Below are positions 25,346-34,630 of a DNA stretch of 64,000 nucleotides, one piece after another. The notes beneath the pieces were generated by a model, which saw only the letters and a list, made by a program, of their open reading frames with translations, had not been told where the DNA came from and ran no database searches. Where the stretch lies: assembly GCF_009866655.1 (NCBI RefSeq), contig NZ_CP047420.1, positions 4,023,734 through 4,087,733 on the forward strand, given 5' to 3'. Origin of the DNA: Rathayibacter sp. VKM Ac-2804. GTDB taxonomy: Bacteria; Actinomycetota; Actinomycetes; Actinomycetales; Microbacteriaceae. The position numbers and the translations under genes are program-made. The first letter of the stretch is position 1, and each line of letters starts with the position of its first letter.

Positions 25346-27586
25346 CTACTTCGCGGCGATGCGGCGGCGCAGGCGCGCCACGGTCATGCCGAGTCCGAGC
25401 AGCAGCGCCGCGGCACCGGCCGCGAAGGCCGGGGTCGCGTCGACGCCGGTCGCGGCGAGGTGCTTCGTCGGTCCACCCGAGGCGCCGGGAACGGCGGGAG
25501 CGGTCGTCGCCGGGGTCGTCGGGATGACGGTCTCGGTGGGCTCCGGGGTCGGCGCGGGCGTCGTGGCGACGGCCGCGACGGCGAAGTCGAGGCTGATCGT
25601 CGTGCCGGTCGCGTCGCCCAGGGCGAAGCTCGCGGTGTGGGTGCCGCCCGCGAGGCTCTCGCCGATCGGCACGGCCACGGAGGCGCGTCCCGTCGAGTCG
25701 TCGGTCACGGCCCGCGTCGGGTCGATCTCGGCGGTGGTGACGACCGCGTCGTCGACCGAGACGGTCACGACCGTGTCGGTCGGCGCTCCCGTGCTGAAGA
25801 GCAGCGAGGAGAGGTCGACGGTCATGGTGTCGCCTACCGCGTACTCGCCCGACTCGGGCAGGTTCGCGGTGAGTCCGACGGAGCGCTGGACCGGGTCGGG
25901 GCTGACGGTGCCGAGGTCCTGGATGTAGGACACGAACGCGTCGAGGTCGATGCGGCCGGAGTCGGCCGTGCCGGTGCCCTCGGTGAAGGTGCTGAAGCCG
26001 TCGCCGCCGGTCGAGAGGAAGTTGTTCGTCACGATCGTGAAGGTCGCGGCCGGGTCGATCGGCTCGTTCTCGAAGAAGACCTCCGAGATGTGCGAGCCGG
26101 TGGCGGCGGCCGGGTCGAAGACGTAGGTCAGCGCGGCCGAGGTCGCGAGCTTCAGCTGCGGGTGGCTCGAGCTGCCGACCCACTGCTCCTCGAGCAGGTC
26201 CTTGATCTGAGCGCCGGTGAGCTGGAGCGTCACGAGGGTGTTCGCGAACGGCTGCGCGTCGGACGCCTCCGCGTAGGTGACGACGCCGTCGGCGTCGCCC
26301 GGGGTCTCCGCGCTGGCGGCGAAGTCGAGGTCGTCGCGCAGGCCGCCCGCGTTGGTGAAGGCGATCTGGGTGCCGAGCTCGCTCGTCGCCCACAGCTGCG
26401 CGTCGGCGACGAGGTTGCCCAGCGTCGACTCCGACCCGCGGTTCGTGGTGATGCCGTCCTCGCGGTAGGCGCGCGAGATGTCGTCGGTGATGGTGCCGAC
26501 CTGGACGCTGCCCTCCTCGACGGCGACCGCGGCAGCGGCCTCGACGATGGCGGCGACCTCGGGGTCGGCCGGGTACGCGCCGACGTCGATGGTGTCGGCC
26601 GGGTCCTCGGACTCGGGGTCGTCGGCGACGACGGTCAGCGGGACGACCTCGCTGGTGAGCGAGGTGAGCTGCTTGGTCGCCGGGTCGACGGTGAGGGCCA
26701 TGTGGCCGAGGTTCTCGGCGTAGCTGCCGGTCTGCGAGACGACGGTCGGGAAGGCCCGGCCGGCGTCGATCGTCGCGTTGTACTCCTGGTGGCTGTGGCC
26801 GGAGACGATGGCGTCGACGTTCGGAGCGACCGCGTTGACGATCGCGCCGAACTTGGGGTCTGCCGCGGGGGTGTTGGTCTCGGCGGCGTCGGCGTCGGCG
26901 CCCTCGTGGAGAAGAAGGACGACGACGTCCGCCTCGCCGTTCGCGGCGTCCCCGTCCTGGAGCTCGGTCGCGACCTCGTTGACGTTCTCGACGATCGGCT
27001 CGATCGAGAGGGTCGAGATGCCGCCGGGGCTGACCAGCGTGCCGAGGTCCTCGGTGATCGCGCCGATGAAGGCGACCGAGACCCCGCCCTGGTCGGCGAT
27101 GAAGTACGGGTCGTAGGCGCGCTCGCCGGTCGTCGTGTCGAAGAGGTTCGCGTTGACGTACGGGAAGTCGGACTCGTCGGTCACGCGGCCGTCGACGTCC
27201 GAGCGGCCCTTGTCGAACTCGTGGTTGCCGAGAGTGCTGACGTCCAGGCCCATCTCGTTGAGCACGTCGAGGGTCGGCTGGTCGTCCTGCACCTTCGAGG
27301 TGAAGGTGGACGCGCCGATGTTGTCGCCGGCCGAGACGAACAGCGTGTTCGGGTTGGCGGCGCGGTAGGAGTCGACCGCTCCGGCGAGGACCGCGGCGCC
27401 GGCGGTCGTGCCGTCGGCCTCGATCCGGCCGTGGAAGTCGTTGATCGAGAGGATGTCGATCGCGACGTCGCCCTCTGCGGCGCTCGCGGGGGCCGCTCCG
27501 AGGAGGGCCGCTCCGGCGACCGCGCTGACGGCGGTGACGGAGAGGAGTCTGGTCAGGCCGCGACGGCCCGGGGTATCGCTTCGCAT
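25346..27586 (-). CDS. Cell-wall-anchored 5'-nucleotidase / metallophosphoesterase
   Basis: A 746-residue exported protein of the UshA type. After a signal peptide ending APASAAE comes a metallophosphatase domain: ILSINDFHGRIEADG, SAGDNIGAS, STLGNHEFDKG and VSGHSHQEY supply the di-metal ligands. The 5'-nucleotidase C domain follows (NRGSESTLGNLVADAQLWAT, TNNFLSTGGDGFSTF, near 385-540), then a beta-rich domain and a Pro/Thr stretch. It ends with a sortase-type signal: HLAATGVDA, a hydrophobic helix and RRRIAAK. It should release phosphate and nucleosides from nucleotides outside the cell. GGAG precedes the ATG at 27586. Confidence 0.9.
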   Translation of the reverse strand: MRSDTPGRRGLTRLLSVTAVSAVAGAALLGAAPASAAEGDVAIDILSINDFHGRIEADGTTAGAAVLAGAVDSYRAANPNTLFVSAGDNIGASTFTSKVQDDQPTLDVLNEMGLDVSTLGNHEFDKGRSDVDGRVTDESDFPYVNANLFDTTTGERAYDPYFIADQGGVSVAFIGAITEDLGTLVSPGGISTLSIEPIVENVNEVATELQDGDAANGEADVVVLLLHEGADADAAETNTPAADPKFGAIVNAVAPNVDAIVSGHSHQEYNATIDAGRAFPTVVSQTGSYAENLGHMALTVDPATKQLTSLTSEVVPLTVVADDPESEDPADTIDVGAYPADPEVAAIVEAAAAVAVEEGSVQVGTITDDISRAYREDGITTNRGSESTLGNLVADAQLWATSELGTQIAFTNAGGLRDDLDFAASAETPGDADGVVTYAEASDAQPFANTLVTLQLTGAQIKDLLEEQWVGSSSHPQLKLATSAALTYVFDPAAATGSHISEVFFENEPIDPAATFTIVTNNFLSTGGDGFSTFTEGTGTADSGRIDLDAFVSYIQDLGTVSPDPVQRSVGLTANLPESGEYAVGDTMTVDLSSLLFSTGAPTDTVVTVSVDDAVVTTAEIDPTRAVTDDSTGRASVAVPIGESLAGGTHTASFALGDATGTTISLDFAVAAVATTPAPTPEPTETVIPTTPATTAPAVPGASGGPTKHLAATGVDATPAFAAGAAALLLGLGMTVARLRRRIAAK

Positions 27587-27708
27587 CTGTGGGAGGTCTC
27601 CAAGCATCGAGCGGCGATTCGGAGAGAACTCCTGCCGCAGTGGGGGAACTTTCCCAGACAACCCGACGCGGGCCTGCCCGTCAAACGTCGATCGGGGCGG
27701 CGGCGGTG

Positions 27709-27726
27709 CGTTTACGAGAAGTTAAC
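27709..27726 (-). promoter_or_regulatory. Possible PhoP box upstream of 5'-nucleotidase gene
   Basis: On the minus strand GTTAACT and GTAAACG form a direct repeat with an 11-nt period, resembling the actinobacterial PHO box (GTTCACC units every 11 nt). It lies about 125 nt before the ATG, next to the SCP gene stop. Confidence 0.3.
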
Positions 27727-27736
27727 TCGCCGTCGG

Positions 27737-28099
27737 TCAGCGGACGTGCAGGAGGGGGAGGAACGGCGAGAGGTCGGCGCGGACGCCCGAGGCGTGGATC
27801 CGGCCGCTCGCGAGTCCGTCCGCCCAGGGGAGGGAGCCGGTGGCGAGCGGCAGCCAGGTGGCGGCGTCCATCTCGATCACGTTCGGGGGCGTGCCGCGGG
27901 TGTGGCCCGGGCCCTCGACGCACTGGGCCGCACCGAACGGCGGCACGCGGACCTCGACGCTCCGGCCGGGGACGTTCGTCTCGATGATCTGCAGGAGGAA
28001 GCGCACGGCGGTCGCGGTCGTGTTCCGGTCGGCCCCGCCGGCGAGCGCCGCCCGCACAGCGTCCTGCCCGGTCGCCTCGTCGATCTTCCCCTTGGCCAT
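27737..28099 (-). CDS. Sterol carrier (SCP-like) family protein
   Basis: A 120-residue cytoplasmic protein opening [20 protein letters not shown] and containing [20 protein letters not shown] and [20 protein letters not shown], the pattern of the bacterial SCP-2-like family often encoded near purD and purF in Actinobacteria. Ligand binding is presumed from the family only. GAGGG precedes the ATG. It is divergent from purD, separated by a hairpin repeat. Confidence 0.8.
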   Translation of the reverse strand: MAKGKIDEATGQDAVRAALAGGADRNTTATAVRFLLQIIETNVPGRSVEVRVPPFGAAQCVEGPGHTRGTPPNVIEMDAATWLPLATGSLPWADGLASGRIHASGVRADLSPFLPLLHVR

Positions 28100-28147
28100 G
28101 CCCTCAGTCTGCCGTGCCGCCCGGCGTCTCCCGGCGCCCGGCTCCGC

Positions 28148-28208
28148 CGCGAGATGCCACTTGTGAGCGCGACACGCCGCCGAAAGCGCGCACAAGTGGC
28201 ATCTCGCG
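28148..28208. repeat. R2 palindromic repeat, copy 1
   Basis: Perfect 18-bp arms CGCGAGATGCCACTTGTG and CACAAGTGGCATCTCGCG flank a 25-nt loop containing GCGACACGCC. Two more copies lie at 35218 and 35312. It stands between the SCP gene and purD. Confidence 0.9.
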
Positions 28209-28270
28209 AGGGGGAGGCGGGTCGCACGGCGACGGGGCGCGGGCCGGGCGGGGCCGCTCCGGGGCGGGCC

Positions 28271-28276
28271 TATCCT
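28271..28276 (+). promoter_or_regulatory. Probable -10 element of leaderless purD
   Basis: TATCCT ends 6 nt before the purD GTG at 28283. Confidence 0.45.
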
Positions 28277-28282
28277 GTCAGG

Positions 28283-29554
28283 GTGAAGATCCTCGTCCTC
28301 GGCTCGGGTGCCCGTGAGCACGCCATCATCACCGCTCTGCTCGCGGAGGAGGAGGCGCACGAGATCATCGCCGCCCCCGGCAACGCGGGCATCGCGCGCG
28401 ACGTCGAGGTCATCCACTTCGACACCAACAGCCCGCGCCTGGTCAGCGACTTCGCGGTCGAGCAGGGCATCGAGCTCGTCGTCATCGGCCCGGAGGCCCC
28501 TCTCGTCGCAGGAGTCGCCGACGCCCTGCGCCGCCGCCGCATCCCCACCTTCGGCCCGGACCGCGCGGCCGCCGCCCTCGAGGGCTCGAAGACCTTCGCC
28601 AAGCGCGTGATGGACATGGCCCGCGTCCCCACCGGCCGGGCGACCCGCGTCTCGACCCTCGTCGACGCGACGCGCGTCATCGACGAGTTCGGCGCCCCCT
28701 ACGTCGTCAAGGCCGACGGCCTCGCCGCGGGCAAGGGCGTGCTCGTGACCGAGTCGCGCACCGCCGCCGTCGCGCACGCCGAGTTCTGGCTGCAGTCGGG
28801 CGACGTGCTGATCGAGGAGTTCCTGGCCGGCCAGGAGGTCTCGCTCTTCCTCCTCTCCGACGGTCACGACGTCGTCCCGCTCTCGCCCGCCCAGGACTAC
28901 AAGCGCCTCGCCGACGGCGACGAGGGGCCGAACACCGGCGGGATGGGCGCCTACTCCCCGCTCCCCTGGCTCGCCGACCGCTGGGAGAGCGAGCGCGCCT
29001 TCGTCGACGAGGTCATCGACACCGTCGCGATCCCGACCGTCCGCCAGCTCGAGCGCGAGCGCACCCCGTTCGTCGGGCTCCTCTACTGCGGACTCATCGT
29101 GACCGACGCCGGCATCCGCGTGATCGAGTTCAACGCGCGCTTCGGCGACCCGGAGACCCAGGTCGTGCTGCCGCGCCTGGTCTCGCCCCTCTCGGCACTG
29201 CTCTTCGCCGCGGCGACCGGCGCGCTCGCCTCCGTGCCGTGGCCGGCCTTCTCGGAGGAGGTCGCCGTGACCGTCGTCCTCGCCAGCGAGGGCTACCCCG
29301 AGAACGCCGCCACCGGCCGGGTCCTCGGCGGCCTGGAGGCGGCGGCCGAGGTTCCCGGCGTCACGATCGCGCACGCCGCGACGCAGCTGGTCGACGGCCG
29401 CTTCGTCGCCACCGGCGGCCGGGTGCTCAACGTCGTCGCCCGCGGCGCCGACTTCGCCGAGGCCCGCGAGCGCGCGTACCGCGCCCTCGACCTGATCACG
29501 CTCGACGGCGGCCAGTACCGCCGCGACATCGCGCTGCGCGTCGCCGGGCGCTAG
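28283..29554 (+). CDS. purD: Phosphoribosylamine-glycine ligase
   Basis: A 423-residue ATP-grasp enzyme joining glycine to phosphoribosylamine, the second step of purine synthesis. The start [19 protein letters not shown] is diagnostic, followed by APGNAGIA, the ATP-grasp stretch [16 protein letters not shown] near residue 135, [10 protein letters not shown] near 215 and [13 protein letters not shown] near 280, which binds the metal-ATP. Length is normal. The GTG has a TATCCT hexamer 6 nt upstream and no ribosome site, indicating a leaderless message. A hairpin terminator follows. Confidence 0.97.
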   Translation: MKILVLGSGAREHAIITALLAEEEAHEIIAAPGNAGIARDVEVIHFDTNSPRLVSDFAVEQGIELVVIGPEAPLVAGVADALRRRRIPTFGPDRAAAALEGSKTFAKRVMDMARVPTGRATRVSTLVDATRVIDEFGAPYVVKADGLAAGKGVLVTESRTAAVAHAEFWLQSGDVLIEEFLAGQEVSLFLLSDGHDVVPLSPAQDYKRLADGDEGPNTGGMGAYSPLPWLADRWESERAFVDEVIDTVAIPTVRQLERERTPFVGLLYCGLIVTDAGIRVIEFNARFGDPETQVVLPRLVSPLSALLFAAATGALASVPWPAFSEEVAVTVVLASEGYPENAATGRVLGGLEAAAEVPGVTIAHAATQLVDGRFVATGGRVLNVVARGADFAEARERAYRALDLITLDGGQYRRDIALRVAGR

Positions 29555-29556
29555 CA

Positions 29557-29580
29557 CGGAGGCCCCGGCCGGCGCCTCCG
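29557..29580 (+). terminator. Hairpin terminator after purD
   Basis: Arms CGGAGGC and GCCTCCG flank a 10-nt GC-rich loop just after the stop codon. Confidence 0.5.
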
Positions 29581-29639
29581 CCTCATCACCCCCGTGGGAC
29601 GCCGTGTCTCGCTGCGGCGCGCGGGTCGGCGGTCGTCGC

Positions 29640-29645
29640 TAGCGT
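29640..29645 (+). promoter_or_regulatory. Probable -10 element
   Basis: TAGCGT lies 61 nt before the TTG start at 29707. Confidence 0.35.
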
Positions 29646-29706
29646 GTGGCGCACCCGGCAGCCGTCGTCCCGATCGAGCCGCCTCCGCCGCACCGGAAGG
29701 CCACCG

Positions 29707-31395
29707 TTGTCCCCTGCATCCCGCTCCCGGTCCCTCGTCCGTCTCCTGGCCACCGCGGGGGCGGTCCTGTCGCTGCTCGCGGGAGCCGTCGCGGCCGGGT
29801 CGCCGGCGCAGGCCTCGGCGGCCGGGACCTTCGTGGTGTCGGGACTCCTCCGAACCGCGGACGTCGACGCCGCCACTCCGGCCCCGGTCGGCGAGGCGTA
29901 CCGGGTCCGGGCGGTGGACGCGGCCGGCGCCGTGGTCGAGGAGATCGTCACGGACGAGACCTACTCGCTCACCCTTCCCGGGGGCGGGAGCTATGCCGTG
30001 CGCGCGGAGGTGATCGACGACGACACCTGGTACCCGACGTGGAACGCCGGCAACCCTCTGGGCGGCCTCTTCGGCAGTCCTGTCGAGAGCGAGGCGGAGC
30101 GCTTCACCGCGTCGAACGAGGGCGTCGACATCCTGCTGTTCGCCGCCGGCACCGTGTCAGGCCGGGTGACACCGGCGGAGGCGCCGGGGGTCACGACGAC
30201 GGACTTCGAGATCCAGGCCTGGTACACGAGCGAGTCCGGCGATCTGGTCAAGCTCGCCTCGCTGTCCACCAGTGGCACGCCGGGCGCGGAGGACCGCTAC
30301 TCGTTCAGCGGCGCGGACCGCCTGCCCACGGGCGTCTACGTCTTCCGGCTCGCCGAGGCGGGCGTGCCCGACTACGACGACGAGTACTTCGAGGAGACGG
30401 CGCGCCTCGGCAAGTACGCGTACCAGTCACTCGAACCCGAGGGCCTCACGGACATCGACTTCACCCCGACTGCGTACGACTCGGACGTCGAGCGCGTGGC
30501 GGGAGCGGACCGCTACGAGACCGCGACCCTGGTCTCCCGAGCCGGATACGTGTACCAGGGCTCTCCGCTGTACGTCGCGAGCGGAGCGAACTGGCCCGAC
30601 GCCCTGTCCGCCGGCCCGGCCGCGTCGCTCCAGCGCGGCAGCCTCCTCCTGACCGACCCGGCGGTGCTCCCCGAGACCGTCGCCCGCCAGGTCGAGGACC
30701 TCCGGCCGAGCCGGATCGTGGTGGTCGGGAGCGCCCTCTCGGTCAGCGACGCCGTCCTGCGGAGCCTGGACGACCTGACCGACGCTCCGGTCGTGCGGAT
30801 CGCAGGCCGGGACCGCTACGAGACGTCGCGGCGGATCGTCGCCGACGCCTTCGGCTCCGACTACTCGACGGTCTTCCTCGCGACCGGCACGGACTTCCCC
30901 GACGCCCTGTCGGCCGCGCCGATCGCCGGGCGTCGGCTGGAGCCCGTCCTCCTCGTCGACGGCGCCCGGAGCGATCTGGACAACGCGACGCGGAACGCGA
31001 TCCGCCGCCTCTCGGCGCAGTCGGGCGAGCTGCTCGGCGGAACCCCGTCGATCAGCGCCGGCATCGAGTCGGCCCTGCGCGCGTCGACCCTCGTCGAGTC
31101 CGTCCACCGGGTGGCGGGGACGGATCGGCACGACACCAGTCGTCTGCTCAACGCCCTCTATCCGCCGTCGGAGCTGATCGACGAGGCCTTCGTCGCCTCG
31201 GCGACGAGCTTCGCCGACGCCCTGGCCGCCGGTCCCGCGGCGGCGGAGCGCGGGGCGCCGCTCTACCTCAGCGAGCCGACCTGCCTTCCCGGCGCGACGA
31301 AGACGGCGATGCGGAGGCAGGATCTCGACTACGTGACGATCCTCGGCGGGACTCCGACGCTGTCGGCCGCGGTCGGCAGGCTCCGGGCCTGCTAG
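29707..31395 (+). CDS. Secreted protein with cell-wall-binding repeats (CWB2)
   Basis: A 562-residue exported protein. No ATG or GTG is available before the signal peptide; the TTG at 29707 follows GGAAGG by 7 nt and yields LSPASRSRSLVRLLATAGAV, a proper signal peptide ending QASA. Residues about 40-255 form beta-rich domains with GTVSGRVTPAEAPGV, resembling carboxypeptidase-regulatory-like folds. Three cell-wall-binding repeat 2 units follow, each with a RVAGADRYETA-type start (about 262, 361 and 468) and PDALSAGPAA. It should bind wall polymers; further function unknown. Confidence 0.85.
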   Translation: MSPASRSRSLVRLLATAGAVLSLLAGAVAAGSPAQASAAGTFVVSGLLRTADVDAATPAPVGEAYRVRAVDAAGAVVEEIVTDETYSLTLPGGGSYAVRAEVIDDDTWYPTWNAGNPLGGLFGSPVESEAERFTASNEGVDILLFAAGTVSGRVTPAEAPGVTTTDFEIQAWYTSESGDLVKLASLSTSGTPGAEDRYSFSGADRLPTGVYVFRLAEAGVPDYDDEYFEETARLGKYAYQSLEPEGLTDIDFTPTAYDSDVERVAGADRYETATLVSRAGYVYQGSPLYVASGANWPDALSAGPAASLQRGSLLLTDPAVLPETVARQVEDLRPSRIVVVGSALSVSDAVLRSLDDLTDAPVVRIAGRDRYETSRRIVADAFGSDYSTVFLATGTDFPDALSAAPIAGRRLEPVLLVDGARSDLDNATRNAIRRLSAQSGELLGGTPSISAGIESALRASTLVESVHRVAGTDRHDTSRLLNALYPPSELIDEAFVASATSFADALAAGPAAAERGAPLYLSEPTCLPGATKTAMRRQDLDYVTILGGTPTLSAAVGRLRAC

Positions 31396-31412
31396 GCGGG
31401 CGGCTCCTCGAG

Positions 31413-31445
31413 AGTCGTCGCAGCGGGAGCTCGGGTGCGACGACT
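31413..31445. terminator. Bidirectional hairpin terminator
   Basis: Perfect 10-bp arms AGTCGTCGCA and TGCGACGACT with a 13-nt loop between the convergent CWB2 and MFS genes. Confidence 0.6.
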
Positions 31446-31474
31446 TCTGGAGGGCCGATCCGGCCGTCGGGGCG

Positions 31475-32728
31475 TCAGCCGGTGCGCAGGGGCGTGCGGC
31501 GGGTCGCCGACCACCAGAGCGCCGCGGAGCCGAGGACCGCGGCGCTGCACAGGGCCATGACCGTGCGGGGCTCGAGGAGCAGGATCCCGAGCGCGACCAG
31601 GGCCTGGCTGAGGGCGATGGCGAGCATCGCGATCATGTTGTCGACGGCGAAGACGCGGCCTCGCAGATCGTTCGCGGTGATCGACTGCAGGCCGTAGCCG
31701 CTGAGGCTCGCGTTCATGCTGCCGCCGAGGTGGGCGAGCAGGACGAGGGCGACCGCGAGGACGACCGACGTGCTGATCGACACCAGCGCGTAGGCGACGC
31801 CGAAGAGGAGCACGGCGGCGACGATCCCGCCCCTCAGGTCGCCCGAGCGCTCCGCCGCGAACCGGGCGACGCGGGGGCCGATCACGGCGCCGACGCCGCG
31901 CGCCGCGAAGAGGAGGCTCGCGGCGACGGCGGGGTCGGCCGCCATCGTCAGTGCCAGTGCGGGGAAGAGCGCGATGGCGCCGTTGCCGAGATGGCTGCCG
32001 GGCTTGGCCAGCAGGAGGGCCGGGATCCGCCGGTCGGAGCGGCAGAAGGCGGCGACCTCGCGGACGTCGCGGGCGAACCGGGCCGCTCCTCCGCGGCGTC
32101 CGGCCTCGCGCTCGGCCGCAGTGCTGCGCCTGGCGCCGCGGACCGCGGGCAGGCCGAGCAGGAGGAGCGCGGAGAACCCGTAGGCGCCGGCGGTGATCGC
32201 GAAGCAGTAGTACGGCGAGACGAGGGCGGAGGCGATGCCGCCGAGGGAGGCGCCGAGCGCGAGCATCACGCCCCAGACCGAGTTCAGCCCGGTGCTCGCG
32301 GCGAGAAGACTCTCGCGCGGCACGATCTGGGGCACGATCGCGTTCACGGCGGGCGTGAAGAACGACTTCCCGACCGCGAGCAGTCCGAAGGTGAGCACCG
32401 CGAGCCACGCCGTCCCCGCCGACTGCAGCAGGAACAGCGGCAGCACGGCGAGCGCCGACCCCGCCTGCGCGACGACCAGCACCGTCCGGCGCGACGTGCG
32501 GTCGACGAGCCCGCCGGCCCAGAGCGAGAGGACGGCGATGACCGCGGTCTCCACCGCGAGCAGCAGCGCGCCGAGGGCTCCGTCCCCGGTGAGGCGCTGG
32601 AGCAGGACGATCAGCGGGATCATCGTGAACCAGTCGCCGCCCTGGCTGACGATCTGGGCGAGGAAGACGCGGCGGTAGTCCGGGTTCGCCCGCAGGATCC
32701 GCCTCACGCTCTCGCGCGCGGCCGTCAT
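31475..32728 (-). CDS. MFS transporter (MFS_3-type exporter)
   Basis: A 417-residue carrier with twelve predicted helices. The opening FLAQIVSQGGDWFTMIPLIV and the loop GGLVDRTSRRTVLVVAQAGS match the enterobactin-exporter/macrolide-efflux branch of MFS. Substrate is not deducible. No clear ribosome site is seen before the ATG; it lies 67 nt downstream of the orphan gene on the same strand and may be co-transcribed. Confidence 0.85.
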   Translation of the reverse strand: MTAARESVRRILRANPDYRRVFLAQIVSQGGDWFTMIPLIVLLQRLTGDGALGALLLAVETAVIAVLSLWAGGLVDRTSRRTVLVVAQAGSALAVLPLFLLQSAGTAWLAVLTFGLLAVGKSFFTPAVNAIVPQIVPRESLLAASTGLNSVWGVMLALGASLGGIASALVSPYYCFAITAGAYGFSALLLLGLPAVRGARRSTAAEREAGRRGGAARFARDVREVAAFCRSDRRIPALLLAKPGSHLGNGAIALFPALALTMAADPAVAASLLFAARGVGAVIGPRVARFAAERSGDLRGGIVAAVLLFGVAYALVSISTSVVLAVALVLLAHLGGSMNASLSGYGLQSITANDLRGRVFAVDNMIAMLAIALSQALVALGILLLEPRTVMALCSAAVLGSAALWWSATRRTPLRTG

Positions 32729-32795
32729 CGCGCCGGGGTCCGGCCGGTCGGGTCGCGGCGCAGGCGGCGCTGCGGGCGGCTGTCGGAGCCGGGCA

Positions 32796-33329
32796 TCAGG
32801 ACTGTGCGGCGGAGCCGGTGGGGCGCGCCAGGAGCTCGAGGGCGAGGGTGAGGACGGTCCCGGGATCGACCGAGTAGGTGCGGATCCCGGGGAGGAGGTG
32901 TCGGACCCCGGCCGGCGGCGCCTCGTCGAGGAGCGAGTGGGCGCTGAGGACCGTCCGCCGCCTCTCCGAGCGCAGGTCCAGCTCGGCGGAGAGGGTCGCG
33001 TTCACGATCTGGCAGCAGTCCCCCGGCACGGTGACGACGCGCCCCGGCTCGATGACGACGGCGACGACGCCGACCGGCGTGCGGAGGAGGCGCAGGCCGT
33101 CGGGACCGGTCTCGCAGTGGGAGAAGGCACCGTGGTGCAGGAGCGTGCGGTGCCAGCGGTGCACCCTCGCGGCGCCGCCTCCCCCGCTCGGATCGGGCAC
33201 TGCCGGGTGCTCGGCGTCGGTGGGGGCGCCCTCGGCGATCCTGCGCAGCGCGGTGACGCACACCTCGGCGGGCGTCGACACCTCGACCGGGTCCGTGCCG
33301 TGGTCGGGCGGGGTGTCGTCGGCTCTCAC
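32796..33329 (-). CDS. Hypothetical protein of unknown family
   Basis: A 177-residue soluble protein. The frame is open much further upstream, but the GTG at 33329 has AGGA just before it and upstream residues look non-coding. Visible elements are RRIAEGAPTDAEHPAVPD, VHRWHRTLLHHGAFSHC near residue 55 and a hydrophobic GVVAVVIEPGRVVTVPGD strand pair followed by CCQIVNATLSAELDL. No known motif matches. It may form a two-gene unit with the MFS exporter downstream. Confidence 0.5.
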   Translation of the reverse strand: MRADDTPPDHGTDPVEVSTPAEVCVTALRRIAEGAPTDAEHPAVPDPSGGGGAARVHRWHRTLLHHGAFSHCETGPDGLRLLRTPVGVVAVVIEPGRVVTVPGDCCQIVNATLSAELDLRSERRRTVLSAHSLLDEAPPAGVRHLLPGIRTYSVDPGTVLTLALELLARPTGSAAQS

Positions 33330-33550
33330 GGTTCCTGCTTCCCTCGTGGACGACGCCTCGCGACCGGGCGTCGCGCCCGCCCCGCGCCGTGACCGTTCAC
33401 GGCGGAAGGTGCGAACCGGCTCGGACCCGGACGATCCGCGCGACGACGCGCATGGTGACGTTAGCATCCGAAGCGGCCGACCCGCGGTCGGTCCGGACAC
33501 GAGTGCAGCCTCGGCACCCGATGCGCCGCGGCGTCGCGCGACTCCTCGGG

Positions 33551-34534
33551 TCAGCGCGCGGTTGCGACGATGTCGCGGAGGGCCTCGTCGAGGTGGGGGT
33601 GGGCGAAGGTGAAACCTGCCTCCTCGAGGCGGGCGGAGACGACCCAGCGGCTCTTGAGCAGCAGCTCGGACTCGGTGCGCAGGGCGAAGGTCGCCGGCTC
33701 GAGGACGAAGCGCGGGGCGGGCACGCCGATCCGCCGGCCGACCGCGGCGCGCAGCAGGCGGGAGAGCTCGGTGTTGTCGCTGGGGTTCGGCGACGCGAGG
33801 TTCACCGGGCCGTCCAGGGCCTGCTCCTCCAGGCCGTGCTCTTCCAAGAACTGGATCGAGCGGTAGACGTCCTCGACGTGGATCCAGCTGAAGTGCTGCC
33901 GACCGCGGGTGGGTCGGTACTCGTGGTGCACGCCCGCTGCGCGCCGGGCACGGGTGGCGGGCCAGCGGCCGTCGAACTGCGGGCCGCCGAGGCCGAGCCG
34001 AGCCAGGCGCAGCAGGATGCCGGTGGCCGGGCCGTCGCCGAGCACGATCGTCATCCGCAGGGCGAGGCGGCGGACCCCGGGCGTCTCGCCCGCGAAGAAC
34101 GCCTCCTCCCACGCTCGCGCGACGTCGACCGAGAAGCCCTCGCCGAGCACGCCGTCCTGCTCGGTGTTGGCGCGCTCCTCCTCGTGGCGGTAGATCGTGG
34201 CCGTGCTGGCGTTCATCCAGACCGGCGGCGGGGCCGCGGCGGCCGCGACGGCGCGGTGCAGCTCCCGCGTGGTCTCGATCCGGGAGCGCAGGATCTCGGC
34301 GCGGTTGGCCGGGGTGTAGCGGCAGTCGACGCTCTTGCCGGCGAGGTTGACGAGGAGGCGGGCCCCGTCGACCGTCCTGGTGATCGCGGCCGTGTCGCCC
34401 CAGCGGGCGTCGGGGCCGGAGCGGCCGACCCGGCGGACGGTCCAGCCGTCGGCCTCGAAGCGGCGGGCGAGGTCGGTGCCGAGGAAGCCGCTCGCTCCGG
34501 CGAGGACGACGACGGGGCGCGCGGAGTCAGGCAT
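33551..34534 (-). CDS. TIGR01777 family NAD(P)-dependent epimerase
   Basis: A 327-residue extended short-chain dehydrogenase. The N-terminal VVVLAGASGFLGTDLARRFE is the Rossmann motif, NLAGKSVDCRYTPANRAEIL near residue 63 and NASTATIYRH near 107 are diagnostic of the TIGR01777/YfcH-SulA-like group, and a DUF1731 tail (PAPRFVLEPATFALRTESEL) ends the chain. Substrate is unknown. The ATG at 34534 is preferred over one 6 codons earlier. Confidence 0.85.
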   Translation of the reverse strand: MPDSARPVVVLAGASGFLGTDLARRFEADGWTVRRVGRSGPDARWGDTAAITRTVDGARLLVNLAGKSVDCRYTPANRAEILRSRIETTRELHRAVAAAAAPPPVWMNASTATIYRHEEERANTEQDGVLGEGFSVDVARAWEEAFFAGETPGVRRLALRMTIVLGDGPATGILLRLARLGLGGPQFDGRWPATRARRAAGVHHEYRPTRGRQHFSWIHVEDVYRSIQFLEEHGLEEQALDGPVNLASPNPSDNTELSRLLRAAVGRRIGVPAPRFVLEPATFALRTESELLLKSRWVVSARLEEAGFTFAHPHLDEALRDIVATAR

Positions 34535-34630
34535 GGGTTCATCGTGCCGCATCGGGGCGGGCGGGGTCGCGGGGCTCGAGTCGCGGGGGGGGTCGCGGGG
34601 GCGCGGGGCGGGGTCGCGGCGCTCGGGTCG

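Noticed and set aside
25337..29554. A 1405-codon open frame on the + strand
   Set aside because: Only its last 424 codons (purD from 28283) have coding character; the rest runs antisense to the 5'-nucleotidase and SCP genes and is rich in Arg, Asp and Val as expected from high G+C shadow frames.
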